From assembly GCA_024734555.1 (NCBI GenBank), contig JANPWX010000098.1:865668-929667 (forward strand): DNA of 64,000 nt. The letters are read 5' to 3'. The notes below the pieces were generated by a model. It made no database searches, was not told the origin of the DNA, and saw nothing but the letters and a program-made list of their open reading frames with translations. Shown here piece after piece: positions 1 through 14,000 of this stretch. Made by a program: the position numbers and the translations under genes. The DNA comes from Trochalopteron elliotii (lineage: Eukaryota > Chordata > Aves > Passeriformes > Leiothrichidae). The first letter of the stretch is position 1; each line of letters begins with the position of its first letter.

Positions 1-3000
1 TGTTTTACTGACCTTTCTTTAATTGTCCTGGCATTTCCATTACAGCATTTGAAAATTGCCCTTAGTTTATTTGCTGAGTTGCCAATGCTTGTATTATGTT
101 TGCCACCTACAGAGAGGTGCAGCAATACTTCCTGATAATATCACACATTATTCTTTGGCTCAGAGAGTGGGGAGTGTGGGAGGGGGGCTGTGTGTCTTTC
201 CTCTAGCTTCACTGTTCTGTTTTTTTCCTAAATCAAATCATTTCACTGAGATAGAGTGTCTCTTTCCACCCAACAGGCAAGTTTAAAAGCTCATCTTGTA
301 GGTGTTATGTGTATGGGGATTTTTCCTAATTGTACACTTTCTTCCTGTCTTTAATTTGACATTATTTTCTATCCATTGGATTTTTGGTTTGTCTCACTGT
401 TTGATCAGATGCTGGAGTGTTGTACCATATTTTAGCATTATCCAGAGTGGATTTTTGCAGGCTTTTTAATGGAATTTATTGATCAAAATCACAGTAATTC
501 AGAGGGATAGCCAACTAAATCACAAATGTACTTTCTAAGAGGAAGATTAGATCTGTAAGCATTTGAGGGGTCTAAGCATTAAAATAACTGATTAGAATAC
601 TCTAAATGGATGTGGCTAGATTCAGTGGGATAGACAAAAAGAATTTGGATTTGACAGAGGAAAGAAGATTTTTAGCTATGAAATCTCCAAGGTGTTTAAC
701 TGTCTACTTATACAAATAATAGAAGGGTTATCATAAAAGTTTTAAATAATAGTAGAGGATATGAGAGGATTGATTTTATATAGGCAGAAGGGGAATGAGA
801 TAATTTTCTGATAATATTGTATCTCTGATTAGGTAATTCCTAAGTAATCAGAATATGATTTTCCTTATAAGAATTCATGACCTGTGTCTAGAAGTGCTAG
901 ATAAGCCCTGTGAGTACTGAAGAGTCAAATTAAATGAGGTGCGCATCTAAATCATGTAGTCATGAGAAGGATTCCGAACCCAGTTCCTCCTGTCCTTGAA
1001 TCAGCACCAGGACACTGCAAAATCAAGCTGAATAGCTGTTACTTTGATTCACCTAATAAAGCCTGGATCTTCATGTTGTGTAAGGAGAGATACAGGCACT
1101 CATTATCCATAGAAATATATTACTGGGTCTACATACATGTTTGAAGTTAAAATCCAGGAGAACTCTGAGAGAGGGCAGTTGTATATCCAGTCAAGGCTGG
1201 ACAGAAATTGAGGTTGAGAGAGCTGACTCACTGGCTAATAACCTCTTGTCCATTATCTAGGCCTAAAGCGTTTTAATTTTCTTGAGATTGTTATATTCCT
1301 TCCTCACTTATTCTGATACAAAGTAATGAAGAGTTGGACAATTTTCTGTTTTCTGAGAAAAAAAAAAAGGAGGTAATAATTACAGATGACATTATTCCTT
1401 AGAAGTAGGCACTTCTAATATATTTAATATTGCACCTGAGGAAATACTCTTGTATTAACTCTGGAGACTTGTTTTTATTGGCAAAACATGCCTTGCTACA
1501 TAATATTAAGCTAGTGAGACAGCTTTTCCACTGCAGCAGATTTCTGAGTTTTTTCAGGTCTTCATATGAAAATTTATTCTGACAGCTCCATGTTTGTTCC
1601 ATCACATTTGCTATCTGTTCTCGAGTTGCTACGAAGTTTTTGCATTACCTCCCCCATTTTTAAAATGAAGGCTTTTGATTCTTCAAGACTTCAGGGTTTT
1701 AATGCTTCTTGATCACTTTTCACACTATCCCTGCACAAAGAAATATTAAATATGCAAAGTAAACTTTTATGCTGGACTGTTGTCTTCCATGAATGTTCAC
1801 GTCTTCCCTATGCTCAGCATAACATCAAATGATACCAAATTGAAATGAGCCCTGTCATATATGGGTTATATATGAGCTATCATATATGGGTCTGATTTTA
1901 AACTTCTGGAGAATTTGGATCTGATGCCACATCGTAAATACATGCTTCATTTGTAGTTGTATGCTATCCAAGTAAACACAAAGTGAATATGGTATACATA
2001 TTAGCAGTAAAAAGAAAAAAATTATATAAGTTAAATGAATGGAGCTTTTATCCAGTTGATATATGTGTTCAGATGAAATTCTCTAAGATAGAGATTCTGA
2101 TGTTTTTCCTATAGCTGATAAATTTTTAACACTTCTTTGCAATCAGAGTTTAGGGTCTTATTTCTTTTGCTTACCATGTAGCAGGGTCTCTTTTTAATAG
2201 ATAATGATTTTTCAGTAAATGTGTGGGCATTTCACATCTCTGAGGTCTTCTCTTCCATATCAAATGTGAATTAAATTAGCATTTTGAGAGGAGGACAGAG
2301 GACAGAAAAACGACATATACACATACATAAATACAGTTTTATACTTAAGCCATGTCTGTCTAAGAAGTAAGGCTATATACTGCACTAAAAAAACCCAAAA
2401 AAACAAAAAAAAACCCAAAACAAATTAAACAAAAAAAAAAAAAACAAAACACCAGTTTTTAAATGCCTTTGGTTCTTGCAAATACAGCTCTATCCTTAAT
2501 GTCCGTATTCTTCCTGCGTGGTAGAGAAGGGCAATGAAGAGACTAAGAAGAACAAGAATACTACTTAACGCAAAATGATTGTGATATTGGTTAATAACTG
2601 AGACCAAATCACCTTGAGAAACTAGAGACAGCACCTAGATGATGCAGGCATTGTGCCATGACTGCAGAGTTGCTTGTATTATTTAGCTCAGATATAACTA
2701 GAAAACAAGTTATATCTTATATTATAAGGGAGCTAGATTCTAATAAAATTATTTTCAGTCTAAAACCAGTGGTTGTCCCTATTAAGTGTGAAGTCCAGAA
2801 ATTAGAATAATTATGGAAATTATATGATGCCTTTATTTGTCTAATCAGTTAAAGCATTGTTTCAGTCAGGCTTTGGTCTCAGTCCTGCACCCATTACTCA
2901 GTGTGGTGTAGCTGCAATGCAGAGCAGAGGTGCAGTAAACCACCTCCTTCAGCTGGAAATTCAAGGGTCTTTACACCCACCAATCTCTGTTATTAGTTCT

Positions 3001-3692
3001 GCTCCATTCTATCAAATTTATTTGTCACCTATGTTCCTCACAGTTCTGTACACACATCCCTGCCACAGCGCTGAGGAGGATTGGTAGCAAGGTTTTAAGT
3101 CAAATCTTCTAATCTTCTATTAGCTTTCTCCAGTCACTCCTAAGACATTAAAAAAAAAAAAAAGCTTAGGAATTAGGCAAAGTTGTGTCTCTATTTTAAT
3201 CAAAAATTCAACAAAAATTCTGAGCTTGTATAATTAAGACAATCATTTTGGGTAAAGACAGCCTGATGTTTCACATAAGGCTTGGCAGGCATATGCAGAA
3301 GTCATGTTGCTATCTGCTTACAGGAATGCATGTTGGTGGATACCGATGCTGTTCCCAGCAGTCTCTGAGAAGTTCTGTGTTAGAACTTCTACGATTCTTT
3401 TAATCTACAATTTCCCAGAAATATAAACAGCAATACCTCTGAACATTTGTTTTTCTCCAGGACACAGTCCACCTGGAAAGGTTTATTTTGGATTGTTTTA
3501 CCTGGGTTTGAGAAGGATCCTCAAGACCTACCTCCTAAAATCTTTCTGCCTCACTGGTGCCCCACTTGTCACATGGCTGAGGTTTCTTACAGTGCAGGGG
3601 TGTAGGATCCACACTGGTCAAGAGCTCCTGAGGGCTGCTAGGGTGTGAGTTTTAGCTATTAAACCTAACAGATTTCAGATCTTAAAGTAACA
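1..3692. other. Non-coding DNA, probable CHRM3 upstream intron (part 1)
   Basis: AT-rich sequence with no recognisable protein, RNA gene or CR1 copy. The open frames are short (76 residues or fewer), lack family motifs and look like chance. Low-complexity pieces are an A run near 1359-1370, an A-rich tract with CCC interruptions at about 2386-2450, and an A run near 3149-3163. Assignment to a CHRM3 intron is inference from the same-strand coding exon far downstream and the known gene architecture; intergenic DNA is the alternative. Confidence 0.5.
2386..2450. repeat. A-rich low-complexity tract with CCC interruptions
   Basis: A runs of 4 to 14 bases broken by CCC or single C, with no regular period. 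This is simple-sequence expansion. A tract of the opposite strand type (T runs broken by G) lies near 5815-5905. Confidence 0.8.
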
Positions 3693-4114
3693 ATCATAGA
3701 ATCACAGAATCACAGAACAGCTTGAGTTGGAAGGGGCCTTGATCATCTCATTCCAGCCCCCTGCTATGGACTGGCGCAGCTTTCACTGGACCAGGTTGAT
3801 CAGAGCTCTGTCCAACTTGGACTTAAACACTTGCAAGGGTGGGACATCCACAACTTCTCTGGGTTGTCAGTTCCAGTGCCTCACCACCTTTACGATAATT
3901 TCCTTATAACATATCTAAACCTACTCTCTTTCAGTCTGAAGCCATTCTCCCTTTGTCCTCTCACTACACTTCTCATAAAAGGTCTCCCTCCATCTTCAAT
4001 GTAGGCCCCCTTCTGTTAGTGGAACACTACAATTAGGTCACCCCAGAGCTGCCTCTTTTCCAGGCTGAACAATCCCAACTCTCTCAGACTTTCATCATAG
4101 GAGAGGTGCTTCTT
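3693..4114 (-). mobile_element. CR1 LINE fragment, 5'-truncated, antisense
   Basis: The left edge reads as the reverse complement of the CR1 3' end (repeated AGAATCACAG, then a GAGTTGGAAGGGGCCTT-type block). It continues through the characteristic antisense segments for a short cash-register of CR1 phrases: 'ACTTCTCTGGG', 'TTCCAGTGCCTCACCACC', 'AGGTCACCCC', 'CCAGGCTGAACAATCCCA' and 'CATAGGAGAGGTGCT'. About 420 bases of the 3' region remain, as expected for 5'-truncated copies made by target-primed reverse transcription. Open frames inside are broken. Finding this family is the main reason for calling the host a bird or other sauropsid. The right edge is approximate. Confidence 0.9.
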
Positions 4115-4281
4115 GTTTCACGCCCACCTCCTTTTTCTTTCACCTCCTCTTCTTTGCAAATTCAAGGTCCCATGAGTCCTGTCTTGTTTTCTGAAAAGAA
4201 CTGGTGGGCAAATTTTATTTCTGGGAAACTGATATTTTGATATTTGCCTTCTAGACATAAAAATCCAATCTTGTATTTAGG

Positions 4282-4299
4282 TTTTTTTTTTTTTTTTTT
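4282..4299. repeat. Poly-T homopolymer
   Basis: Eighteen uninterrupted T residues. There is no recognisable retroelement body on either side. Confidence 0.9.
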
Positions 4300-5814
4300 G
4301 CTTGGTATTAATGTGGCTGTACTGTAACATAGAATTTAAATGACCAATAACATACATAGAACTATTGAAATAAACTAGAGGTTTAACATATCATATACAC
4401 TTTATCACATACACTACTTTAGCTGGATGCAAGTTTGATCAAAATTAAATACTGTGTATTGGAACCAAATTGTTTTGAAATGTTCCCAAAAATGTAATCA
4501 GAGCCTTATGTTCCAGCCAAAATATTTCAAGTCTGACATAACATTTTCTAATGAAAGATCTTCCATCAATTATTTTTTCTCTAACAGTCTCTGTCTATAA
4601 AAACTGTTTCTTTTAGGGAGAACATGACATTTGTTTCATATAATTCATACTGATTTCCAGGAGATACAATACTGAAACATAACTTCAATTAATGTATGAC
4701 GCCTCCACTGTGATCTGGTTAATGTAATGTTGCCTCTGTCACTGCAATGCCTTGCAGTAATTGTACCTGCAAAAAAAAATGGCAAGGCAGGAGCTCTTTA
4801 GCTAATACAAAAGGAACATGATGGTAGAAAAGTTCTCTGAGAAGAAGTAGCCATTTTCTCTTGTTCACCAAACCCAAGCTTCAGGCCATCAGCTATGCTT
4901 CTCATTTGGGGATTTTTCTCTTGCTGTGGATTGAATGAAAATAGGAGGTGCAGGGCTTTTCTGTGATAGAATTTCAGCTTTGAACATCAACTTTTCAGAC
5001 TCTTGCACATGGTTTTGTATGCACACCAATAGTCTTTATTGGCTGTATTTTAAATAGATATAAGTTGATATGCTAAAAGGGGAATGGGAAAGGTAAAGGG
5101 TTGGGTTACCCAAGGGACTTTTTGCTATTTCCCTTGCCAATTTCTAGCAAAGTCTGCTGGGCATTTTTGCCAAGAGCTGTTCTGCATGATGCGGAGTGCT
5201 GGCCCCAACTCTATGGAGCAAATCAGGCACAGCAAACCACTTTTAGAGCTGCCAGGTCTGATGGCAAGCCATAACTGGTTTTACTCTGATTGGGAAAATG
5301 GCAGCATCTCCTGCAGAAATGCAGAAGGATCACAGACGTGTGAACTTGGCTGCATCAAAGTTTACTTGTGATCTGGATCCAAGTCAGAGTCCTCCATCTG
5401 AATAATTCTGGGTTAAGAGAGGATTCAGGGCTTCCTCTCTCTGCTAGCTTTGATACCAAACCATCTCAGTGGGAAAATAATTTTCAACTCTCCTTTTCAT
5501 AAAAAGGCACTCTTTAAAGGGAGCCTCAGCATTTATAAAAAGGCAGTCCCAGAGATTATTGACTGTCCAACTAAACAAAGGGATTTCTCTTTCTCGGTTC
5601 TCTTCACTACCTTATAATTTAGTGTCAGTATTTGCAACATTTTTGGCATTTCCCCCTTTTTTCTCTGAATTCCTTTACACACAAACTTGCACAAATTGCT
5701 ATATGACTGGTATCCTCTTCTAATATCATGTGCTTGATGCTGCATTGAGGTCATGGCTCATGTCCCTAGAATGTAGCCAAAGGTATCTAATTTTATATAT
5801 ATATTTCTGTCATT

Positions 5815-5905
5815 TTAGTTTGGTTTAGGGGTTTTTTGTTGGGTTTTTTTTGGGTGTTGTTTTTTTTGTTTGTTTTTTGTTTGGTTTGTTTGTTTTTTTA
5901 GTTTA
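5815..5905. repeat. T-rich low-complexity tract with G interruptions
   Basis: T runs of 2 to 8 separated by G, GG, GGG or GGGG, with local TTTG-type periodicity toward the right end. It is irregular, so it is better called low complexity than a clean microsatellite. Confidence 0.85.
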
Positions 5906-7321
5906 CTGTCATTGTCAACCAGGAGTGGAAATTGCCCAATATCTCAAATGGTTAAATACCCTCAAAAGGATTTACAGCTTTAAATGAAGTGTAACCTCTT
6001 TTCTTGCGGCTGTGAATTAACTGTGTTCCAAGCTATTAAGGTTTCAAAACATTTTAAAAGCATGATATGATAATGCTTCAAGCCTCATAAGACCTTTCTC
6101 ATTTCACTAGATGGTGACATTTTACAAATTGCCAGATTCATCTTTGTTTACTAGCAGAAGATAAAGTTCTACCCACTTTAGTTTAACTCTTCAGCTTTAT
6201 AGCCCCTTTATATGTCTGAAATTCTGGAGATTAAGGAAAGGAGTCTGAGAAAGGAACGGTTTAGAACATTCTTTTCAGTAGTTGTTTAATTGCTTGTCTC
6301 AGAGAAGAAAAAGGAGAGGAAATATCCGTGTATATTCATGCTTCTATCCTACCTCTGTATGTTTTCCTGTGAATTCATACACGTTAAGCCATATTTTGGT
6401 TTGCAAGCTGCAGTATTACACATGCAAAATAGGATGAAAGGTGCAGCTTCTAGTCCTCCTTGTACTTTTAGCAAGAGAGACAGCTACAGGGAAACCCCTG
6501 TTAGGAAATGTTAAATACAATATTGTATTTCCTCCTGCATTTTATCCTTGGCTATTGAGGAGAACCATTGCATGTCATTAAACCGTTGGTGTGCTCCACC
6601 TCAGAAACACGCTTCATTTCACTGAACAGAAATTCAAGGTAGCAGAGTCCGTGTCAAAATGAGAGAACATGGCTGTGCCTGCATCTGCGCTGTGCATGGA
6701 GAAGGTCTCCCCATATGCTCACATGCTCTGGACATGGCTGCATGTACAAGCATCATCAGACAAAGATTTGATTAAATATCAACTCCTTTTCCCATTGTGC
6801 TAACAGAACTTTTTCACTCTGTGATCTTCTGGTAAGAAAAATCCTTTTTTTATTCTCCTACATTGCTCTATTATTTGTAAACACAACAGTAATTTTAATG
6901 GATGGCCTAGCTAGTTTTTGGTTTTTTTTCTTTCAACTCCAGGGCATTTGATGCATCTTTTAATCTTGAAACATCATTGCACAGATTCATGGTAGGCAGT
7001 TGATGCCTCTTCTCTCTGAAGTTATGACTCTTTTAACTAAGTATAAATCTAGTGAAATATATATCAAGAGACTCAAGTGAAATGTACTGTGCAAAAAGGG
7101 CAGCAACATATTAAGTCACATTTTCCATCTGTCTTGGGATGCATAATGGAGAGGAGATTTCAACATATTTTGACCTTTGTAGGGTTACATTCAAATACTA
7201 CTGTAACTCCCTTTACATGCTTTTTATAACATTGTACTATGCATTTTCCCCTTTAGAGGAGAGGGAAGAAGATACATGGTGCTATCTTCAAGGGAAGAAA
7301 TCCTTACCTAACAGTCCTTAG

Positions 7322-7403
7322 TCATAGTGCTGGGCTGATGGATGGACTACCTGATCTTAAAGGTCTCTTCCAACCTTGATGTTTCTATAATCCCATGATT
7401 CTA
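7322..7403 (+). mobile_element. CR1 LINE 3'-end fragment, sense
   Basis: A short piece matching the CR1 sense 3' terminus: GGGCTGATGG-like block, then GGACTACCTGATCTTAAAGG, then TCTTCCAACCTTGATG and a degenerate ATTCTATGATTCTA-like tail. Only about 80 bases are left. Its 3' end faces the 3' end of the antisense copy that starts 155 bases later. Confidence 0.8.
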
Positions 7404-7558
7404 GACACTCCTTAGTCTCCACCATGACTCCACTCCCAGGATGAATCCACTTTGTTCTCCTCACAGGTTGTCTCTGCTGCTTGTGCTTTGCAGTTCCTCC
7501 TCCTTGAGGACACGAGGCCAAAACCATGAGATATTCCAAACCACTTTTGCTAAATCTG

Positions 7559-8066
7559 TAGAATCATATATTTTGGGTTGGAAAACACCTTTAAGACTGA
7601 GCCTAATAATAAACCTAACACTGCCAAGTCCACCACTAAACCATGTTCCTAAGTGCCACATCTACACATTATTTAAATGCCTCCAGGGATGGTGACTCAA
7701 CCACTTCTCTGGGCGTTCTGTTCCAGTGCTTAATAGCTTTTTCTGTGAAGATGTTTTCCTATTATCCAATCTAAACCTCCCCTGCTACAATTCGAGGATA
7801 TTTCCCGTTGTGCTTTCTTGCAGCTTTTTGACTGCAAGAAGAGACTGACTCCCATCTGGCTACAGCATCCTTCCAGGCAGTTTTAGAGAATGATAAGGTC
7901 CCCCCAAGCCTCCTTTTCTCCAGGCTAAACACCCCCAGCTACTCTTCATCAGACTTATGCTCCAGATCCTTCACCATTGTCCTTCTCTGGACACACTCCA
8001 GCACCTTGATGTCTTTCTTGTAGTGGGGAGCCCCGAACTGGACTCAAGATGTGACCTCACAGCAGA
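7559..8066 (-). mobile_element. CR1 LINE fragment, 5'-truncated, antisense
   Basis: The left edge is a reverse-complement CR1 tail (TAGAATCATA, then GGGTTGGAAAACACCTTTAAG). Antisense CR1 body follows: the ATGTTCCTAAGTGCCACAT block, CTCCAGGGATGGTGACTC, CTCCAGGCTAAACACCCCC, TTCTCTGGACACACTCCAGC and GAGCCCCGAACTGGACTCA. About 500 bases of the 3' region remain, with many substitutions, so this is an old copy. The right edge is approximate, where the match fades after GTGACCTCACAGCAG. Confidence 0.92.
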
Positions 8067-11000
8067 TGTTTTGCTCAGCAAAAAAAGTTCAGCTACTTCT
8101 CTGTGGGATAAGTATAATCCTACTTCAGTTTAGAACCTATTTCCTGTCCTTAATATTAAATCTTTTCTTGACCATCCTCTCAATTTCTTTTCCACTTTAT
8201 TTCTACTTTGGAAATGATATTTTCCATTTGACTTTTTCTCTAATCTCTGGCACACAGTGTGTACTTATCAGCTTCCACACATCCTCACGTAGCTGCAGCA
8301 CACTTTCATTTCCCCTTCTTCCCAACCATACCATGCTTCTGCAACTGTGCCAATACTGACATCTTTGGGCAAAGCATCACCCATTATAACATCAAAATGC
8401 AACGTTTCTGTCTAGTCTCTCCTGAAGGGAAAGTATTGCAGATGTAAAATCCCTGTTATGCCTGACCTCTTACAGAATAATGTGAATGGACAAGGCATGA
8501 TTAAAGACATTCAGTTTCAACTATGTAGTATCTATGTTCTTTGTAAATTAAGGTACTGGCTGCACAAGTTGGATGAATTAAGGAAATTCCTCATTTTCTT
8601 AGCACATAAATGTCTTCATGGTGTTTTTTCTTCATTTGCACTGGTTTTCACCTTTTTCAAAAAAATAAGGCATTACAATATGTTCTATTTGGAAAATGCT
8701 GGATGAGAAGGATTATTTTTCCCACCTGAATAAAGCCAGTGATGTCTCTGTTCTGTTACGTTATGTGATCAACTCAGCATTTCTTAGTATTTCTATGAAA
8801 GATGTTGCTAGCCATAAACTCTGTCATATCTTCATGAAGAAGCTGTACAAAGCCAATTATGGAAAACTGTTAGGCTCCAATCTCATAGCAAAGCCTTTCC
8901 AGTTGGGCCTAAGTTTCTCCCAGAAGGTCACCAAATTAAACACTGATAAGCAAACCCAAAGGATAAATCTGTGCCCGAGTCAGGAGTGTAGACCTGTGCC
9001 CTTCCCAGTGCACTGCCATGGAGGCCCTAAACACATAACTTCCTGTTCTGTCATGAAATTTTCTGTATAACCATCACCAAGGGTTTAATCCACTCCTCTT
9101 AGCTACGTGGGAGCATTAGCATTTCTCCATTTCAAAAGATACTGTGTCTGGAAATTGTCCAGAGGCTATGGTCATAGTTGCCATAAAAACATGTAAAAGA
9201 GGGATTGCTACCTGAAAACATTTTTGATCTGAAAACTGGAGAAATATTTTGATTTTTATCCCCTGAAGGGACATGAATTTACCAGACTTCCTAATTCTAA
9301 CATTCAAATATTAAATTCCTTTGGAGGGGTATTGCTGTGAAATCTTCTGCATGGTGGCATAGTGCCTTGCAGATCTAGCATCTCATTTTTGGACTTTCCA
9401 TAGGATTTTTTTTATTTAAATCGTGAAAGTTTCTCTCTATATCAGAATAAGAACATTTACTCTTACTGTTTAGGAATTCTTAGGATGGCTACTGACTAGT
9501 CCACTAGATCCCTGTTTTGTTTCCTAAATTAGTTTCTAATTGGCTGCAGTTCTAAAAAATATGGTGGTCTAGTGAAATTTGTCTTCTGCAGGGGTTGAGG
9601 TAACATGTTATCAAAAGTCTATAGCTTCTAGGGAAGTCAGCTGTGTTTGAAGATTTTTTTTTTTAAATAGACCATGCCTTTAGGTGCAAATTGTTGCCCA
9701 GTTTTGTCCAGCTCAGCCGCTCTTGAAGTAAAAGAAAGGGATTTTTTCTATCAGTAGATTATGAATCAGGAATACATCCCTACAGAGGAATAAAGATACA
9801 TCATTTACATTTATTGTTTGAATTGCATATTGCAGGTCTAGAAGACCAACCTCCCTAGTCAAAAAAGAGAATTGACAGAGAGGATCTCTTCCAGGGCTGC
9901 CTGGAGCCTTTGATATGCTTTCACTGTAGAGGAAATTTTGTGCTGGATGTTTGTTGCCCTGTATTGAGTCTTGCCTCTGCCACAGGGAGATCAAGGATGA
10001 AACTTTAATTATGCAACATTTCTCAGACCAGCTCCCCTTTGTGCTGTGACTTGCAGGTGGTTAAAAACAAAGCCAAGATTCAACCCCAGATTATATAATT
10101 GGTTAATAAATAAGGATATAGAAAAGGGAAAAGAGGTCATAAACAAACATACAGGGCTTTGTTTCAGAGTCTGTAATTCATGTTTCAATTGCTAGGATCA
10201 ATGTAGTGCAAGAAAATTCACATTTATTTTCTCTGTACATGAGTGGTTTTGACATTTCATCTTGCAAACGTGCATAAAACAGCACCTTTATTTAGTGTTA
10301 ATGTCAAAACCTAGAGCCTTGCAGCATCTGTGGAATGCCCCTAGAGTGCTTAGAAATAAGGCTTAAAGGAAAAACTATTCTAAATTCTTTTGTTTCTTTC
10401 AAGTGCAGCATGGAGCAATCAGACTTGTATGAACCAGATTTACATAGTGCCAGGCAAGAGGAATATTGTGCTTTCAACAAATACTCCACTAATATATGAT
10501 GTAAGAAACCACGTAATTATCAAACCTGAGTTGAAATTTTACTTTTAAAAATAGTGTAGAGGCTTTCTGTTTGTACATTTTAAGAAGTATTAATATTGTC
10601 AGCCACTACAGAGGCCATTAATGATGTCTGCCAGTCAGAAGATGCATTTTTCTGTGCATGAAGCTTCTTAAACAGGTAGAAGGCAGCCAACCTTCTCCTT
10701 ATGGATAGTGGCAGATGAGGAGTTTCCTCTTAAATAAATAAGTAAAAGATAAAGTGATATGCTAAACTATTTTTTTCATAGAGAATTTCATTCTCCTCTG
10801 TTAACATTTCAAATGCAAAATAATAATAGGGAAATTTTAATTTATAAATGAATAATTTTTCAGCTTCATCAAGGTTTCCAAATGTTTAGAACAATTTAGA
10901 ACAATCCTTAAATGTTGTCTGACAATTTTTTTTTAACCTCGGTTGTAAAAACAGTACTTTCAGCACTTAACTGCTTTTTTAACTAGCAGAAGACATACAG

Positions 11001-14000
11001 CATCCAGAAAATTGTAGGAAATCCCATTTCTGAATAACTTCTGACTTTTTCCAACATGCAATCTAAAAACAGTAAGACTTATAAAAACTTATTTTATTCA
11101 TACAAAAAAAAAGCACTAGAATAAAAGCAAGAAAAATCCACGAAGTTAATGTCTTAAATGAATTGTTTGCTATTTAAATGAATGCTTACTGACTTCTTTC
11201 GATTCAAATTTCCACAGTTTCTTTTAAACTACTCTGGTTGTAGAGTTGTAAACAACTTCCTTTAGGCATCTGTCTAACCCACAGTTAGGATTAGATAATT
11301 GTTTAATGCTGTGGCATTTATTTAAGGGATTCCCATTACTGCAGTGAAGACCACGGGAGAAGTTCTGGCTGAATTCCCTTCAGGGGTCTGGAGTGAATGC
11401 AGACAGGAGTGGCAGCTGTACTGTCTTTTGGAAAGACAATCCTTTCTTCTCCATCTGTTCCACGCCCAGCCAGCTCTACTTGGCCAGGTTCCTTTCCTCA
11501 CTGGGTAGGGAGCACAGATGGCAACCTGTGAATTTTCTCCAATTTAGCTGGAACTAGGTGCCCAGATTTCATGGGACAGGACATATTTTCCCACATGTTT
11601 TTGAGTCTTTCATATTTTTTCCATAGCTTTTCTTATAACTGAAAACTTTGGAATCCCCAAAAGAAGTGGTGAATATTTCAACAGACTCAGAACTTTATTT
11701 TCCTCTCTTTGGATCAATATTCTTACCCTGCTTTAATCCTAGAAATGATCTTGTACTGGAAATACCCAAGAGAGACACTGATATTCACTGAACAATAAGG
11801 AGTGCCAACTGTGAGAGTTATCAGCAGACATCCAAAAGATCCATGAATTTTTAAAATCTTCTCCTTATAGGTCATAACACTTTATTTATTTATATAAATC
11901 ATTCTAGGGAAAGTGCAGCCTCAGCAATAGTGGTGAACTGAGCTGGCTGGAGCAGCTGGAAATCATCCACATTCCTCTCCAATTGTGGGAACTGCTGCTG
12001 GTGAAAAACCTGCTCATATTGACTCCTGCCATGGCGTCACATCCTGTAAATTCTGAGGGCTGGTATAGAAGGAACCTCAAGGTTATTTGGAGATAAAAGG
12101 AGCTGGGTGCCTTTGGAAAAAGTGCTCAAAGCATGTAAAGGGGAATGAAAGAAGGAGAAACAAGACCCATTTAAAGCTCTGTTAAGAATTTTATCATAAG
12201 GACGTTGACAGTCTTATAGACTGATGGAAAACCAGAAAATAATTTCTCAAAAAATCAATAAACCTCATAGATGGTTCCAAAAGGACAGAGCGTAATCAAA
12301 AAGCTGAAATAGAGGACTGTTTAAGCTCTTGGGTACAAGGGAACAAGCTGTTAAAAATGAAATGGCTTCAGCTCAGTTTTCTGTATTACACTATTTTATG
12401 AATCTATCCTATTTAACTTTCATAAGATGAAACACTGACAATTTTTGAAAATGAAATGTGAGACTAAAATAAAATTTTCTGTAATACTTCCTCATTGATA
12501 TCAGAAAAGTGTTTTAATTAGGTGTGTGAATAAGCAATTAATGAATCCCTGACTAACCTGAGTACCAATCAAAGTGTTTGCTTGGAGGATTTCTTTAACT
12601 TTTTCTGAAGTTGATTTGACACATTCTTATTGTATTATCAGATTTTACGTCCGATTAATTACAAGGAGGAGTTGGGAATATATTTGGTTGCAAAATGGAG
12701 TTTTAAAATCAGTGAGCTGTAACCCCTCCTGAGGAACACAAAGGCCTTGGGATTTACTAAAAAAGTTTTGGAAAAACTTCTGAGACAGTGCCAGCCTTCT
12801 ATGGGAGCAATGCAGACAACTGAAAAATGACAAATCAGGTTATCCAAAAATTTAGAGAAACTCTTCTATAGATTATACCATGTTTTAAGATCATAGGCTG
12901 AAAATTGTTTAGAAACTAAAATAAAACCACCAAAAAATCAAAGTAGATGCATTGTGATGCAGGGGTAGCATGGTTAAAATGAAGGAACAGCACACTAAGG
13001 AACTGGATAAAGCCCTTAAATTACCTGACAAGAACTAGATAGAGGGAGAAAAAAAACCTACAAAACCAAACTCAACAAGTTTTAATTTTCTCTTTCCATA
13101 TCTAAAGTTCTTTGCTGTATCTTCAGAGATGGAGAAATGTACACTAAAGCAGGTTAAAATAGTCATTAATCTTGTGCATCCTGGAGAGTCTGCTTAATGG
13201 GAGACAGAGCATGACCCAAACTTGCAAACCAGATAGACAAAGGAGATAAATTTCCATTGTCCTTTAGGCTTTAGTGGCCTGCAGGCCTATACAGTGTAGT
13301 TTCTCATGCTTCCACTTTTCCTAGAAAAGCACTTGAAAAGATTTTCTGCTTGCATTAATTTAGGGTGAAATCAAATACAAAACATTAAGAAATTTTCAGG
13401 GTACATAAATATCTTGTCTGTGCAGTTGGTAACTAGCGTACAATTGTGCTTCTTATGTGCCTCTTACAGTATATTTTTTGCCTTGGTGTTGTCATTGCTG
13501 TTGATATGACTTTGCTTCAGAAGAATCTTGTGATCCTCACACTGTACATTCCTTGCTAGGGTCCCTCTGAGGTTGTATGTGGGTAATGGGTTAGGGAAGA
13601 TTCACACCCCAGGGAAGAGGCTAAATTTTGAAAAGTTGCTATAGCATATCTAACATCTCTAAAAATTGATAAGAAATATTAATTGTTCTTATTTTACAGA
13701 GTGTATTTCATTTCATTATTTAGCTTGTAAAAGGGTGGATGATTTCAGGTTATTTACCAAGTCTCTGCTCTGGATATTTCTTGAGGGCAGTTAGTTTTAA
13801 AGCAAATGTCACGCACATAAGGTTTCAGGTAGATCATATTAATGATTGATCCATTGAAAGCCTTGAGCTTGCACTGTTCAGGCACAGTATTCCCTGCTAT
13901 GTTCTACAATCTTCTGTCAAGCATTGCTTGCACAGTTATTAGTCCCTGATGATGGGTAGCACTCCTATCGGTGACACAATACCGTTTGTTGCAATGATCA

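Larger units (their letters stand above)
4115..7321. other. Non-coding DNA, probable CHRM3 upstream intron (part 2)
   Basis: No gene recognised. It contains an 18-base T run at 4282-4299 and the T/G-rich tract at 5815-5905. A 95-residue + frame at 5084-5371 has no motif I recognise and no codon or splice support, so it is not called as a gene. Confidence 0.5.

Noticed and set aside
1001..1020. RE1/REST-like motif (TCAGCACC then GGACAC)
   Set aside because: The two halves are separated by one base instead of two and the right half has a mismatch at AG, so it is not a canonical RE1 site.
3758..3775. CTCF-like CAGGGGGC on the minus strand
   Set aside because: It lies inside the CR1 copy and lacks the leading CC of the core motif; explained by the repeat.
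8696..9070. 124-residue + strand open frame
   Set aside because: No family resemblance and no flanking gene structure; treated as chance.
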